A stretch of DNA of 64,000 nt from Betaproteobacteria bacterium (GTDB lineage Bacteria > Pseudomonadota > Gammaproteobacteria > Burkholderiales > SG8-41), in assembly GCA_028292435.1 (NCBI GenBank), contig JAQGMI010000106.1:27554-91553 (forward strand), in the 5' to 3' direction. Position 1 is the stretch's first letter. The number at the start of each line of letters is the position of its first letter. A program made the position numbers and the translations under genes. Below the pieces are notes generated by a model. That model ran no database searches and was not told the DNA's origin. It saw only the letters and a program-made list of their open reading frames with translations. Of the stretch, positions 1 through 9,136 are shown in pieces.

Positions 1-616
1 GTTTTCCCTGCATTGGCGCGCCGCGCCAGCTTGGAATGCCGGCGAGCTGGTCCAGCATTTGCCGGGTGTCGCCACCTGCATGCAAAGCGGTGCGCTCCAG
101 GCGGCTTTCATAGAGCTCCAATCCTGTCGCATAGTCGCCACGCAGCAGGCACAACAATCCTAGATTGACTCTGCTTAGAGGCGATGATGGGTCAAGGCTG
201 ACGGCGGCGCGAAAAGATTTGTCCGCGGCGTCCAATTGCTCGAGCCTCTGCAGCGCGTTGCCCAGATTGTTATGCGCTGCGGGAAAATTCGGCTTGAGTT
301 TTACGGCTTCCTCGCAGCAGCGTCGCGCGTCGTCCGGGCGGCTGGTTTTGTTATACGCTTCGCCCAGATTGCTCAGGATAACGGCATTGCCAGGCGACAG
401 TTCGTTCGCCGTTTCAATTAATTCGACCGCATAGGCGTGCCGGCCGGTCTGCAATGAGATCAGCCCCAGCAGATGCAGTGCTTCGGCATGCGCCGGTTCT
501 TCGTCCAGTATCCGCAGGTAAATTGCTTCCGCTTCCGCCAACCGGCCAGCCTGATGGCGCTGCACTGCGTATTGCAGCGCATGGGGAATTTCATTGCTGG
601 TCAAAGGCGTTTCCAT
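1..616 (-). CDS. TPR protein, probably N-terminal part of a TPR glycosyltransferase (partial, runs off left edge)
   Basis: An open frame of 205 codons reads from an ATG at 616 to the window edge without a stop, so the C-terminus is missing. The translation is a series of 34-residue tetratricopeptide repeats with the usual small/aromatic pattern (for example AAHNNLGNALQRLEQLDAA). The visible end, IPSWRGAPMQGK, matches the linker that in bacterial TPR proteins commonly leads into a GT9/SPINDLY-like glycosyltransferase domain, but that domain is not visible here. It is the last gene of a minus-strand run of glycan-type genes, 52 nt after the preceding stop. The repeat assignment is firm; the catalytic role is inference. 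Confidence 0.8.
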   Translation of the reverse strand, partial: METPLTSNEIPHALQYAVQRHQAGRLAEAEAIYLRILDEEPAHAEALHLLGLISLQTGRHAYAVELIETANELSPGNAVILSNLGEAYNKTSRPDDARRCCEEAVKLKPNFPAAHNNLGNALQRLEQLDAADKSFRAAVSLDPSSPLSRVNLGLLCLLRGDYATGLELYESRLERTALHAGGDTRQMLDQLAGIPSWRGAPMQGK

Positions 617-668
617 GCCATGCTTTCGCTGCTTTTCTCCGGCACGGTTTACCCAGATTGCCTGGTGG

Positions 669-1991
669 TCAATGATGTCGGCGCCAGGCAAAAAACGGCT
701 GGATAGGCGGTTTGTTCTCGCTCCATTGCAGGGTGGCAAGGTCGGCCAAGTTCACAATGCGTTGCACGAACGCTGCTTGCGGATAGAGCTCGCGAAATCG
801 CATGCCGAATGCGAGGCCCAGTTCGAGATATTCGTCGGGGCGGGCAATGGCATCGGCCACTCGGGACTCGATCGCCTGCGGCTCAAACTCGAACGTGAGT
901 TTTTCGAATTCGGGAAAGCTGTCTTTCAACCAAGCCTGGCGGTTGGTCAGTACCGTCGCGAACGAACCGGCGGCGCGCTGAACCCGGTCATGCGGGAATG
1001 TATCTGTATTAGGCGACATGTCGATGATGCCGAGTTCATCGGCAAACACCCGCTGGGTGGATGCGAAGTCCTGGCCTTTCACCCACTGCGCCTGCCGGCC
1101 AGAAAAATCGACGTGGTTCCAGGAGTCGCCCTGAACGATGACCGGCAGGTCCAATATGGATTCAGCGATCATCCGGCTTTTAATGCGCCTGAGGTAATCG
1201 TCGAGCTGCGCCGAAAAAAAGACCACGAGGTCTCGCGCCGAATCGGGGTCGATGGAATTTGCGCCCAGGAAAGTCGCGACGAAATCACCGATATACAGAA
1301 TGCCTGGCCGGCAGCCAGGCCCGGTAATTTCTTCAGCCATGCTGACGAGCATGCGGGCGATGGAGGCGGGCAGGTATTCCTGCCACCTTCGCGTGAGTTC
1401 GGAGGGTGAATTACCGTTCTTGATAAAAACGAGTTTTCCCTTCCGACGCGCCGATAGATTCACCTTGCTTCGCTCGATGGGGGCCAGAGGCAGCGGAGGT
1501 ATCTGCGTCATAAGCGCACGTGCGTCGGGAATCCAGCGGCGCCTGAAATGCATGAACTCCGTTCCGTGATAGAGATTGACCGCGTTGTGGGGAATATCGC
1601 GGTGATAATCGACAAAATAGGCCGGCAGGTCGCCATGAAATTTCAGCAGGGGTACGCGGAAATATTCCCAAGCGTTCGTTGCCTGACGGTCGATTTTCGC
1701 GGGGCGGCGACCGGATGCGAGCATGCGGACCTTTCCCCAGGCACTTTGCGTTTGTTGCTTCGGTCCAAGCATGACGGAAAGGCCCTGACCTATGCCCAGC
1801 CAGGTCATGGCAAAGCTAACCTGACCGGCTGAAAGTAGCTTGACAGCACGCTGCAGATCCGCCGGTTCAGGCGTGACGTGCACCATCGAGAGTCCGGCGG
1901 ACGACAGTGCAGCGCCCCATTCGGCAATGAGCCCGCTGATCGCATCATTCGAGCTCTGGCCGGAAAACGCAATGACGATATTTTTTTTCAT
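669..1991 (-). CDS. Glycosyltransferase-like protein of unknown specificity
   Basis: A 440-residue protein starting MKKNIVIAFSGQSS. The C-terminal third contains IIDMSPNTDTFPHDRVQRAA followed by an FATVLTNRQAWL segment. This resembles the acceptor-end region of CgeB/DUF3880-type GT-B proteins, in which a 'marked as inactive' nucleotide-sugar site is followed by a C-terminal helix. No signal peptide or membrane segment is seen, so it should be cytoplasmic. It lies between an acyltransferase gene and a TPR gene on the same strand, which supports a role in surface or flagellar glycan assembly. Donor and acceptor cannot be deduced, and the family call is tentative. Confidence 0.6.
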   Translation of the reverse strand: MKKNIVIAFSGQSSNDAISGLIAEWGAALSSAGLSMVHVTPEPADLQRAVKLLSAGQVSFAMTWLGIGQGLSVMLGPKQQTQSAWGKVRMLASGRRPAKIDRQATNAWEYFRVPLLKFHGDLPAYFVDYHRDIPHNAVNLYHGTEFMHFRRRWIPDARALMTQIPPLPLAPIERSKVNLSARRKGKLVFIKNGNSPSELTRRWQEYLPASIARMLVSMAEEITGPGCRPGILYIGDFVATFLGANSIDPDSARDLVVFFSAQLDDYLRRIKSRMIAESILDLPVIVQGDSWNHVDFSGRQAQWVKGQDFASTQRVFADELGIIDMSPNTDTFPHDRVQRAAGSFATVLTNRQAWLKDSFPEFEKLTFEFEPQAIESRVADAIARPDEYLELGLAFGMRFRELYPQAAFVQRIVNLADLATLQWSENKPPIQPFFAWRRHH

Positions 1992-2071
1992 TTACGTGGA
2001 AGAGCGGATATAACGGACCCAAATTCGAGATCTGAAACCGCGGATCATATGCAGCAATGTCATTGCCGATT

Positions 2072-2680
2072 TCAGTTTCCGGACCGGCCAAGTTCATGTA
2101 AGAGTTGCTGTTCCAGATCGAGAACGGTCTTTGATCTCCCTTTTAGGCGTTTTACCGGAATCCCGAAGTACACCCCCCAGCTGCCCAGGCTTTTAGTAAC
2201 GAGCGACAGCGCACCCACCGAGCATCCTTCGCCGATATCGACTTTCGGCAGGATCACGGTCTGTGAACCTACGATGACGTGTTTTCGTAGTACTACTTTT
2301 CCCCGCCGCACACTCTTGTATTTTTCCGGCACGGTGGGATTGGTAAGATGCCCGCCCATATAATCATCGGTGCGGCTGTAGATATGGACCCCCTGAGACA
2401 AGCCGGAAAAGTCCCCTAGAACGATGCCGTCGCCCGCTGCCAGGTAACAGTGCGAACCGATGTGAACGAAGGACCCGATTTCGATAAAACCGGTGCCGGC
2501 TGCCACTATTGAAGTGAAACCGTCAATGCGGACATTGCTGCCGATCTCGATCCGCTCCAAGCCGATGATCGTGCAGTTTTTGGCGATCTTTACGTTTTTC
2601 CCAATTTTGCTGAGCCCCGCGTCGCGCAGATCGGTCTCCGTGTAATAACCCGGATCAAAGGGATTGATCATAGGCGCCAT
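2072..2680 (-). CDS. Left-handed beta-helix (hexapeptide) acyltransferase
   Basis: The open frame extends upstream into the aminotransferase gene, so the start is set at MAPMINPFDPGYYT (2680; 2671 is an alternative), 44 nt after that gene's stop. The 202-residue product shows hexapeptide repeats: IGKNVKIAKNCTIIG, IGSNVRIDG, IGSFVHIGSHCYLAAGDG and VIVGSQTVILPKVDIGEGC. It ends with the SLV-K-L-WGVYFG-P-RLKGR signature seen in sugar O- and N-acetyltransferases of the maltose/galactoside type. Such enzymes acylate nucleotide sugars in the cytoplasm. Together with the adjacent aminotransferase it would make an N-acylated amino sugar (inference). Confidence 0.85.
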   Translation of the reverse strand: MAPMINPFDPGYYTETDLRDAGLSKIGKNVKIAKNCTIIGLERIEIGSNVRIDGFTSIVAAGTGFIEIGSFVHIGSHCYLAAGDGIVLGDFSGLSQGVHIYSRTDDYMGGHLTNPTVPEKYKSVRRGKVVLRKHVIVGSQTVILPKVDIGEGCSVGALSLVTKSLGSWGVYFGIPVKRLKGRSKTVLDLEQQLLHELGRSGN

Positions 2681-2724
2681 TTGCCGGTCTGCCAGCAGCG
2701 CGGATCGGCGCGGACTCGCTCCAG

Positions 2725-3930
2725 CTAGCTTGCACTTGTAACTTTTCCATTCGGACCTACCGCCAGTGCACGTAAAACCGAGAGTATCGCCAGGATCTCC
2801 TGCTCTCCAAGTGTCGACCCGGTCGGCAGGACGATCACTCTTTCTGCGACGAGGTTCGTATTGTCCAACGCGAGGTGTGCATCGGGATAGCGCGACTGGT
2901 ACGGTTGCATATTGTGGCAACCTGGCCAGAAGTATCTGCGTGCGAGAATGTTTTCGGCGTGCAGGGTTTGCACTGTATCGTCACGTGAAACTGGGAATTC
3001 AGGGCCAAGTTCAATCACCACGTACTGGAAATTGTTTTTTTCGGACTGCTCGTACTGCAGAAGGCTCAGTCCGGAAATTCCGGCCACGCCTTCCCTGTAG
3101 ATCTCGTAGTTGCGGCGGTTGATGGCCATAAAATCGCCGATCGCTTCGAGGTTCGTCAGCCCCATCGCTGCCGCGATCTCCGTCATTTTTCCATTCGTTC
3201 CGGGATAAATCACTTTATCGTAGCCGGAAAAGCCGAAGTTCCGCATCAGGCGCACTTTCTCGGCCAGCGAGTCGTCGTTCGTAACAACTGCGCCACCCTC
3301 GAACGTGTTAAAGAATTTGGTGGCGTGGAAGCTGAAAACTTCACAGTCGCCAAAATTGCCGAGCATTGTTCCGCCGTGGGAACATGCGAAGCCGTGCGAA
3401 GCATCGTACATCAGCTTCAGGCCATACTCGTTCGCGATGGCCTTAAGTTGGGCGACCGGCGCCGCGCGGCCCCAAAGATGCACGCCGATGATCCCGGTGG
3501 TCCGCGGGGTGATCATTCGCCGCACCGCCTCAGGATCGAGATTGTGTGTGCAAGGGTCGATGTCGGCGAACACCGGCGTGATCTCCTGCCATTGCAACGC
3601 ATGTGCGGTAGCAATGAAGGTGTAAGAGGGCACAATGACTTCGCCCTTCAGATCCAGCGCGCGCGTCGCAATTTCGAGTGCGATCGTTCCATTGCACATT
3701 GCTATGCAATGCCGGGTCCCAAGAAACGCCGCTATCTTGTATTCGAATTCCTGGACGAGAGGACCGTTGTTCGACAACCATCTGCGGTCGAGGAGGTCGG
3801 CCGTACGTCGAAGAAACTGCGGCCGGTCGCCGATATTCGGCCTGCCGACGTGCAGAGGGTCGGCAAACAATGGTTGCGCGCCATTGATTGCAAGATCGTC
3901 GGTAGAATTAACCGGTTTAAGGGGCGTCAT
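2725..3930 (-). CDS. DegT/DnrJ/EryC1/StrS family PLP-dependent sugar aminotransferase
   Basis: A 401-residue protein of normal family length. PLP-site features are visible: an S/T-rich cofactor loop near NGTIALEIATRAL, the DASHGFAC segment that carries the ring-contacting Asp, and the Schiff-base lysine in FSFHATKFFNTFEGGA. The C-terminus has the usual R-YFWPGCHNMQPY and VLPTGS blocks. The family transfers an amino group from glutamate to 3- or 4-keto nucleotide sugars. A Shine-Dalgarno sequence (AGGA) lies about 9 nt before the ATG at 3930. First gene of the minus-strand glycan group; the exact sugar is unknown. Confidence 0.9.
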   Translation of the reverse strand: MTPLKPVNSTDDLAINGAQPLFADPLHVGRPNIGDRPQFLRRTADLLDRRWLSNNGPLVQEFEYKIAAFLGTRHCIAMCNGTIALEIATRALDLKGEVIVPSYTFIATAHALQWQEITPVFADIDPCTHNLDPEAVRRMITPRTTGIIGVHLWGRAAPVAQLKAIANEYGLKLMYDASHGFACSHGGTMLGNFGDCEVFSFHATKFFNTFEGGAVVTNDDSLAEKVRLMRNFGFSGYDKVIYPGTNGKMTEIAAAMGLTNLEAIGDFMAINRRNYEIYREGVAGISGLSLLQYEQSEKNNFQYVVIELGPEFPVSRDDTVQTLHAENILARRYFWPGCHNMQPYQSRYPDAHLALDNTNLVAERVIVLPTGSTLGEQEILAILSVLRALAVGPNGKVTSAS

Positions 3931-4071
3931 GAAAAATGTCCTATTGCGGCGATCATGGCACAGCTTCCGGTCGATGCGGATGACGTTCCCGTCTTGCCCG
4001 AATATTTAATAGCGATTGTACGCAATTCGGGGCAATGCGATGCATCTTATCATCACGGCCTCCATTTGATC

Positions 4072-4095
4072 CCTCGCCGTCGCACGGCGGCGAGG
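4072..4095 (-). terminator. Hairpin downstream of serB
   Basis: A perfect 8-bp inverted repeat (CCTCGCCG / CGGCGAGG) with an 8-nt loop lies 9 nt past the serB stop on the minus strand. No run of U follows, so if it terminates transcription it is a weak or Rho-aided site. It separates serB from the glycan group transcribed in the same direction. Confidence 0.4.
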
Positions 4096-4104
4096 CCCCG
4101 ATGC

Positions 4105-4935
4105 TTATCCGAACAGATTCAGCACGCCGTCGAGCCCGACGTAGTTCAGCGCGTGCGTCGCCTGTGCGCGCACCACGGGTTTCGCATGATAGGCCACGCT
4201 GACGCCGGCTTCCGCCATGAACTTCAAATCGTTCGCGCCGTCGCCGAGCCCGATGATTTGCGCATTGCCGATACCGAGCTCGTCGCGGACTTGCAGTAGC
4301 GCGGCGCGCTTCACGTCCGCATCGACGATGTCGCCGAGCACTTCGCCGCTGAGCTTGCCGTCAACGATTTCGAGCGTGTTCGAGCGCGTGTAGTCGAGTG
4401 CGAGGCGCTGTTTGAGTCGCTCGGTAAAGAACGTAAAGCCGCCCGACAGCAGCAGTGTCTTGATGCCGAGCTGGCGGAATTGCCTGAGCATGACTTCAGC
4501 ACCGGGCGACAATTTAAGGCGCTCGTCATATACGCGCTGCAGCGCGCTGGCATCGAGGCCTTTCAATAGCGCGACGCGGCGGCGCAGGCTCTGCTGGAAA
4601 TCGAGCTCGCCGCGCATTGCGGCCCCGGTAATTGCGGCGACCTGCGGCTTGAGTCCCTGCATGTCGGCGATTTCATCGATGCACTCGATCGTGATGAGCG
4701 TGGAGTCCATGTCCATCACGCACAGCCGCATGCCGGCGAGCTTGCGCTCGTCCGGAATGAATGCGTAATCGAGTTTCGCTGCTTCGCACAGCGGCGCAAT
4801 ACCTGAATTGTCGACGGCGTTGCGCAGTCGAAATGCAGTCGGCGTAATGGCTTCGATCGCCGATGCACCGGCGAGCTTCGCGAGCGTTTTGAGATCGGGC
4901 GTTGCGATGTCGGCGCCCTGGATGACGAGGTTCAT
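4105..4935 (-). CDS. serB: Phosphoserine phosphatase
   Basis: Removes phosphate from O-phospho-L-serine, the last step of serine synthesis. The 276-residue protein has a short N-terminal ACT-like part (about residues 1-65) and then a HAD domain. The nucleophile loop is DMDST (Asp75 nucleophile, Asp77 acid/base), motif II is LLLSGGFT, and motif IV is GLGDGANDLKFM. Length and layout match proteobacterial SerB. It sits near mfd, as it commonly does in Burkholderiales. The gene starts at 4935, 27 nt after the stop of the HAD gene upstream, so the two may be co-transcribed. Confidence 0.95.
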   Translation of the reverse strand: MNLVIQGADIATPDLKTLAKLAGASAIEAITPTAFRLRNAVDNSGIAPLCEAAKLDYAFIPDERKLAGMRLCVMDMDSTLITIECIDEIADMQGLKPQVAAITGAAMRGELDFQQSLRRRVALLKGLDASALQRVYDERLKLSPGAEVMLRQFRQLGIKTLLLSGGFTFFTERLKQRLALDYTRSNTLEIVDGKLSGEVLGDIVDADVKRAALLQVRDELGIGNAQIIGLGDGANDLKFMAEAGVSVAYHAKPVVRAQATHALNYVGLDGVLNLFG

Positions 4936-4962
4936 GGTCGTGCGTTCGACGAGAGGGCGCGA

Positions 4963-5628
4963 TTATACCGGAGCAGCTTGTTGCGCCGCTTCAAGCAATA
5001 AGGGCAGTTCGCGCACGTGCGTGAGCACTTTATGCGCCGCCGCGAAATCACCGCCGTGCGTCAATTCATTCGGAATCACGATGCAGCGCAAGCCTGCGCC
5101 GGTTGCCGCGATGAGGCCGCGCGGCGTGTCTTCGACCGCTATGCACTCATCCGGCGTCAATCCCATCCGCGCGATGGCGGCGAGATAAGGTTCGGGATCG
5201 GGCTTGGAATTTACGTAATCCTCGCGTGCAAGCACGAAGTCGAAATAGCGCAGGAAGCCGGTGGCCGCGTGAATGATATCGAAGTGCGCCCGGTGCGAGC
5301 TCGTGACAATCGCCATCGCATATCGCCCGTGCAGTTCGCGCAGCACCTCTTCGACGCCGGCAATCGCATGATTGCGCGCGGCGAGCAGTTTTGCATAGCG
5401 TGCATCGCGCTCTTTACGCATCGCTTCGATTGCGCTTTCCGAATGGCCAAGCTCCGCGGCAAGATGCCATGCGCCATTGTTTTGCGTCAGAAAGAGTTCG
5501 CGGTAGTGTTCATCGGTCAGATGAACACCGGCGATTGCGAGCACCTCGCGAGTCGCATCGCGGTACAAATGCTCGGTATCGACAAGCACGCCGTCGTTGT
5601 CCCACAGGATGGCTTTGATCGCCGGCAT
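4963..5628 (-). CDS. HAD-superfamily phosphatase (Gph/beta-phosphoglucomutase-like)
   Basis: A 221-residue HAD protein with an alpha-helical C1 cap. The nucleophile loop is LWDNDGVLVDTE (Asp10, Asp12), motif II is IVTSSH, the motif III lysine lies in NSKPDPEPYL, and motif IV is CIAVEDTPRGL. This combination fits the phosphoglycolate phosphatase/beta-PGM branch, but the substrate cannot be read from sequence. The start lies 2 nt after the mfd stop on the same strand, which suggests co-transcription behind mfd. Confidence 0.85.
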   Translation of the reverse strand: MPAIKAILWDNDGVLVDTEHLYRDATREVLAIAGVHLTDEHYRELFLTQNNGAWHLAAELGHSESAIEAMRKERDARYAKLLAARNHAIAGVEEVLRELHGRYAMAIVTSSHRAHFDIIHAATGFLRYFDFVLAREDYVNSKPDPEPYLAAIARMGLTPDECIAVEDTPRGLIAATGAGLRCIVIPNELTHGGDFAAAHKVLTHVRELPLLLEAAQQAAPV

Positions 5629-5630
5629 CG

Positions 5631-8600
5631 TCAGCCCGCGAGTTCGCTGAAGACGAGCCGGACCTTCGCTACACGCTCATCGACTTCGTGCAGGTCGGCA
5701 TTGACTCGGAGGCGGTCCTGGCCGTTCAACTTGTAATGCTTGTTGCGCTGGATCAGCTTGACCACGCGGCCGGCGTCGATCGGGGGATTCGGGATGAACT
5801 GGAGCTGCACGCCGGATTCGGAAGCGTCGATGCGCGCGATGCCGAGCGGCTTGCCGAGCACTCGCAGGCGATGCGTTTCGAGCAGGGTCTTCGCGTGCGG
5901 CGGCAGGAGGCCGAAGCGGTCGATGAGTTCTTCGTGCATCGCGTCAAGCGCTTCGAGCGTTTCGCAGTTCGCGAGCCGCTTGTAAATCACGAGCCGCTCG
6001 TGAATATCGTTGCAGTAATTGTCGGGGAGCAGTGCGGGCGCATGCAAATTGATTTCGGTTGTGACGCCAAGCGGGGCCGACAAGTCGGGCTCGACACCTT
6101 GCTTGAGCGATTTGACCGCGGTGTCGAGCATCGCACAATAAAGGTTGAAGCCAACTTCCTGCATCTCGCCGGACTGCGATTCGCCAAGCACTTCGCCGGC
6201 GCCGCGAATTTCGAGATCGTGCATCGCGAGGAAGAAGCCGGAGCCGAGTTCTTCCATCTGCTGGATCGCCTCGAGCCGCTTCTTGGCCTGGCTTGTGATG
6301 CTGCCTTCGTCCGGCAGCAGCAGATAAGCGTACGCCTGGTGGTGCGAGCGGCCGACACGCCCGCGCAGCTGGTGCAATTGCGCTAGTCCGAATTTGTCGG
6401 CGCGGCTGATAATAATCGTGTTCGCGGTCGGCACGTCGATGCCGGTCTCGATGATCGTCGTGCATAACAGGATGTTGAAGCGCTGCTGGTAGAAGTCGCG
6501 CATCGCCATTTCAAGCTCGCGCTCGCGCATCTGGCCGTGCGCAATGCGGATCCGTGCTTCGGGCACCAGCCGCGCGAGGCTGTCCTCGATCTGGCCGATC
6601 GTATCAACATCGTTGTGCAGGAAGTAAACCTGGCCGCCGCGTTTGAGTTCGCGCAGCATCGCCTCCCGGATCAGGCCCTTGCTATGGCGTGAAACGAAAG
6701 TCTTGATCGCGAGACGGCGCTGCGGCGCGGTGGCGATCACCGAAAAGTCGCGCAGGCCTTCGAGCGCCATGCCGAGCGTGCGCGGAATTGGCGTTGCGGT
6801 CAGTGTCAGGACATCGACTTCGGCGCGCAGCGCTTTGAGTTTTTCCTTTTGACGCACGCCAAAGCGGTGTTCTTCATCAATGATGACGAGCCCGAGGTTT
6901 TTGAGCTTGATGTCGTGCCCCAAAAGCTTGTGCGTGCCGATCACGATATCGACGCGGCCATCGGCCAGTGCCGTCAGCGTTTCGCTTACTTGTTTAGGCG
7001 AGCGGAAGCGCGACAGTTCGGCGATCTTCACCGGCCAGTCGGCGAAACGGTCGGAGAACGTGTTGAAGTGCTGTTCGGCGAGCAGCGTCGTCGGCACCAG
7101 CACGACAACCTGTTTACCTTCATTGACCGCAACAAATGCCGCGCGCAGCGCAACTTCAGTCTTGCCAAAGCCCACATCGCCGCAGATCAGCCGATCCATC
7201 GGCTTGCCTTGCTGCAGATCGTTGAGCGTCGCGGTGATCGCGGCTTTCTGATCGGGTGTTTCCTCGAACGGGAAAGCATCGCTGAATGCTTCGTAGTCGT
7301 GCTGCTGCAGTTTGAACGCGTGACCTTCGCGCAAGGCGCGCTGGGCGTAAAGATTCAAGAGTTCAGCCGCCGTATCTCGCACTTGTGCAGCGGCTTTCTT
7401 TTTCGCCTTGTCCCACTGCCCGCTGCCCAGATCGTGAAGCGGGGCAGTTTCGGGTGCTGCGCCGCTGTAACGGCTGATCAAATGCAACTGCGATACCGGC
7501 ACGTACAGCTTATCGCCGCGGGTGTATTCGAGCGTCAGGAACTCCGTCGCGCCTTCGCCGAGATCGAGATTCTGCAAGCCTAAGTAGCGGCCGATACCGT
7601 GCTGTATGTGCACGACGGGATCGCCGATTTTGACTTCCGACAGATCGCGCAGCATGCCTTCGCTGGTCGCTTTGCGCGCTTCGCGTTCGCGGCGCGTGCG
7701 GACTTGCGATGCATACAGCTCGTTCTCGGTGATGATCGCGAGCTTGCGGTCGTCGAGCAGAAATCCCGCCGCAAGCGGCCCGACACCGAGGCAGACCGGC
7801 GCATCGCTCGCGAGGAATTCGCCGTACGTTCCGCACGGGGCGGGCCGGATGCCGTGCTCGCGAAAATACTCAAGCATGGTTTCGCGCCGGCCAAGCGCTT
7901 CCGCCAATACCAGCGTGCGGCCGTCATAACCGGCAATGAATGCCTGCAGCTTGTTCAGCGGCTCATCGGCACGGCGGTCGACTGCAACCGTGGGCAGTGC
8001 CGACGTATTCGAGCCCGCTTGCGGTTCTTCCTCAGAAACGGATTCAGTGTCGCCCGCCGCCGGCATCTCGATGCGCGCGAACGGCTTGATCGCACCGAAG
8101 AATGCGTCGGTCGTCAGAAACAATTCGCGCGGCGGCAGCAGGGGTTGGCTGCGGTCGCCGCCGAGCAGGTCGTAGCGCGCCTGCGTGTCCTGCCAGAATT
8201 GCTCGATGCACGGCTGCACGTCATGATGCAGTACGAGCGTGGTGTGCGGCGGCAGGTAATCAGTCAACAGCGCGGTGTGCTCGAAAAAAAGCGGCAGGTA
8301 ATATTCGATGCCCGCGGGCGCAATACCGTTGCTGACGTCTTTATATAGCCGCGAGCGAGACGGGTCTCCCTCAAAGCGCGAGCGGAAATTGCGGCGAAAC
8401 ATCGTCTGCCCGTCTTCGTCGAGCGGAAACTCGCGCGCGGGCAGCAGCCGCACTTCGTTGACCTTATAGATGCTGCGCTGGGTGTCGACGTCGAAGCTGC
8501 GGATCGATTCGATCTGGTCGTCGAAGAGGTCGAGCCGGTAAGGCAGCGCACTGCCCATCGGAAACAAGTCGATCAGGCCGCCGCGAAAACTGTATTCGCC

Positions 8601-9062
8601 CGGCGACAACACCTGCGCGACGTGCGTGTAGCCGGCGATCGTCAATTGCTTGCGCAGTTCGTCTGCGGCGAGCGATTCGCCCTGCTTGAAGAAGAACGTG
8701 CGCGCGGCTAAGTATTCGATCGGCGCGAATCGATACAACGCCGTTGTCACCGGCACGATCGCGATGTCGAACGCCTGCTGTGTGATCTGGTACAGGGTCG
8801 CCAGCCGCTCCGAGACGAGATCGTGGTGCGGCGAGAAACTGTCGTAGGGCAGGGTTTCCCAATCCGGCAGCAGGTGGACTTTCAGCGCCGGATTGAAGTA
8901 CGGGATCTCATCGAGCAGGCGCTGCGCGTCGGCGGCCGTCGCGGTTATCACGAGCAGCGGGCGCACCTTGCCCGCCAGTTCGGCGAGCGCGAGCGCATCA
9001 GCCGATCCGTGATACGGGCCCACCCGGCTTTTGTGGCCGGGCGGCTGTGCTTCCATTAACAT
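5631..9062 (-). CDS. mfd: Transcription-repair coupling factor Mfd
   Basis: Displaces RNA polymerase stalled at DNA lesions and recruits UvrA. At 1143 residues it has the family's full length. In order are seen the UvrB-homology region at the N-terminus (YDSFSPHHDLVSERL), the RNA polymerase-interacting CarD-like domain (PVVHIQHGIGRYLG), and the helicase core with Walker A GDVGFGKTEVALR, DEEH box VIIDEEHRFG, TATPIPRTL and the Q-R-GRVGR motif (LRGRVGRS). The C-terminal autoinhibitory D7 domain follows. No frameshift or missing motif was found. Confidence 0.98.
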   Translation of the reverse strand: MLMEAQPPGHKSRVGPYHGSADALALAELAGKVRPLLVITATAADAQRLLDEIPYFNPALKVHLLPDWETLPYDSFSPHHDLVSERLATLYQITQQAFDIAIVPVTTALYRFAPIEYLAARTFFFKQGESLAADELRKQLTIAGYTHVAQVLSPGEYSFRGGLIDLFPMGSALPYRLDLFDDQIESIRSFDVDTQRSIYKVNEVRLLPAREFPLDEDGQTMFRRNFRSRFEGDPSRSRLYKDVSNGIAPAGIEYYLPLFFEHTALLTDYLPPHTTLVLHHDVQPCIEQFWQDTQARYDLLGGDRSQPLLPPRELFLTTDAFFGAIKPFARIEMPAAGDTESVSEEEPQAGSNTSALPTVAVDRRADEPLNKLQAFIAGYDGRTLVLAEALGRRETMLEYFREHGIRPAPCGTYGEFLASDAPVCLGVGPLAAGFLLDDRKLAIITENELYASQVRTRREREARKATSEGMLRDLSEVKIGDPVVHIQHGIGRYLGLQNLDLGEGATEFLTLEYTRGDKLYVPVSQLHLISRYSGAAPETAPLHDLGSGQWDKAKKKAAAQVRDTAAELLNLYAQRALREGHAFKLQQHDYEAFSDAFPFEETPDQKAAITATLNDLQQGKPMDRLICGDVGFGKTEVALRAAFVAVNEGKQVVVLVPTTLLAEQHFNTFSDRFADWPVKIAELSRFRSPKQVSETLTALADGRVDIVIGTHKLLGHDIKLKNLGLVIIDEEHRFGVRQKEKLKALRAEVDVLTLTATPIPRTLGMALEGLRDFSVIATAPQRRLAIKTFVSRHSKGLIREAMLRELKRGGQVYFLHNDVDTIGQIEDSLARLVPEARIRIAHGQMRERELEMAMRDFYQQRFNILLCTTIIETGIDVPTANTIIISRADKFGLAQLHQLRGRVGRSHHQAYAYLLLPDEGSITSQAKKRLEAIQQMEELGSGFFLAMHDLEIRGAGEVLGESQSGEMQEVGFNLYCAMLDTAVKSLKQGVEPDLSAPLGVTTEINLHAPALLPDNYCNDIHERLVIYKRLANCETLEALDAMHEELIDRFGLLPPHAKTLLETHRLRVLGKPLGIARIDASESGVQLQFIPNPPIDAGRVVKLIQRNKHYKLNGQDRLRVNADLHEVDERVAKVRLVFSELAG

Positions 9063-9136
9063 TGTTTCTATTGCGAAAAAGGCCGCATTATACAGGCCTT
9101 GGCAGCGTTCGCCCGAGAGCCCTGCGAGTTAATGCA

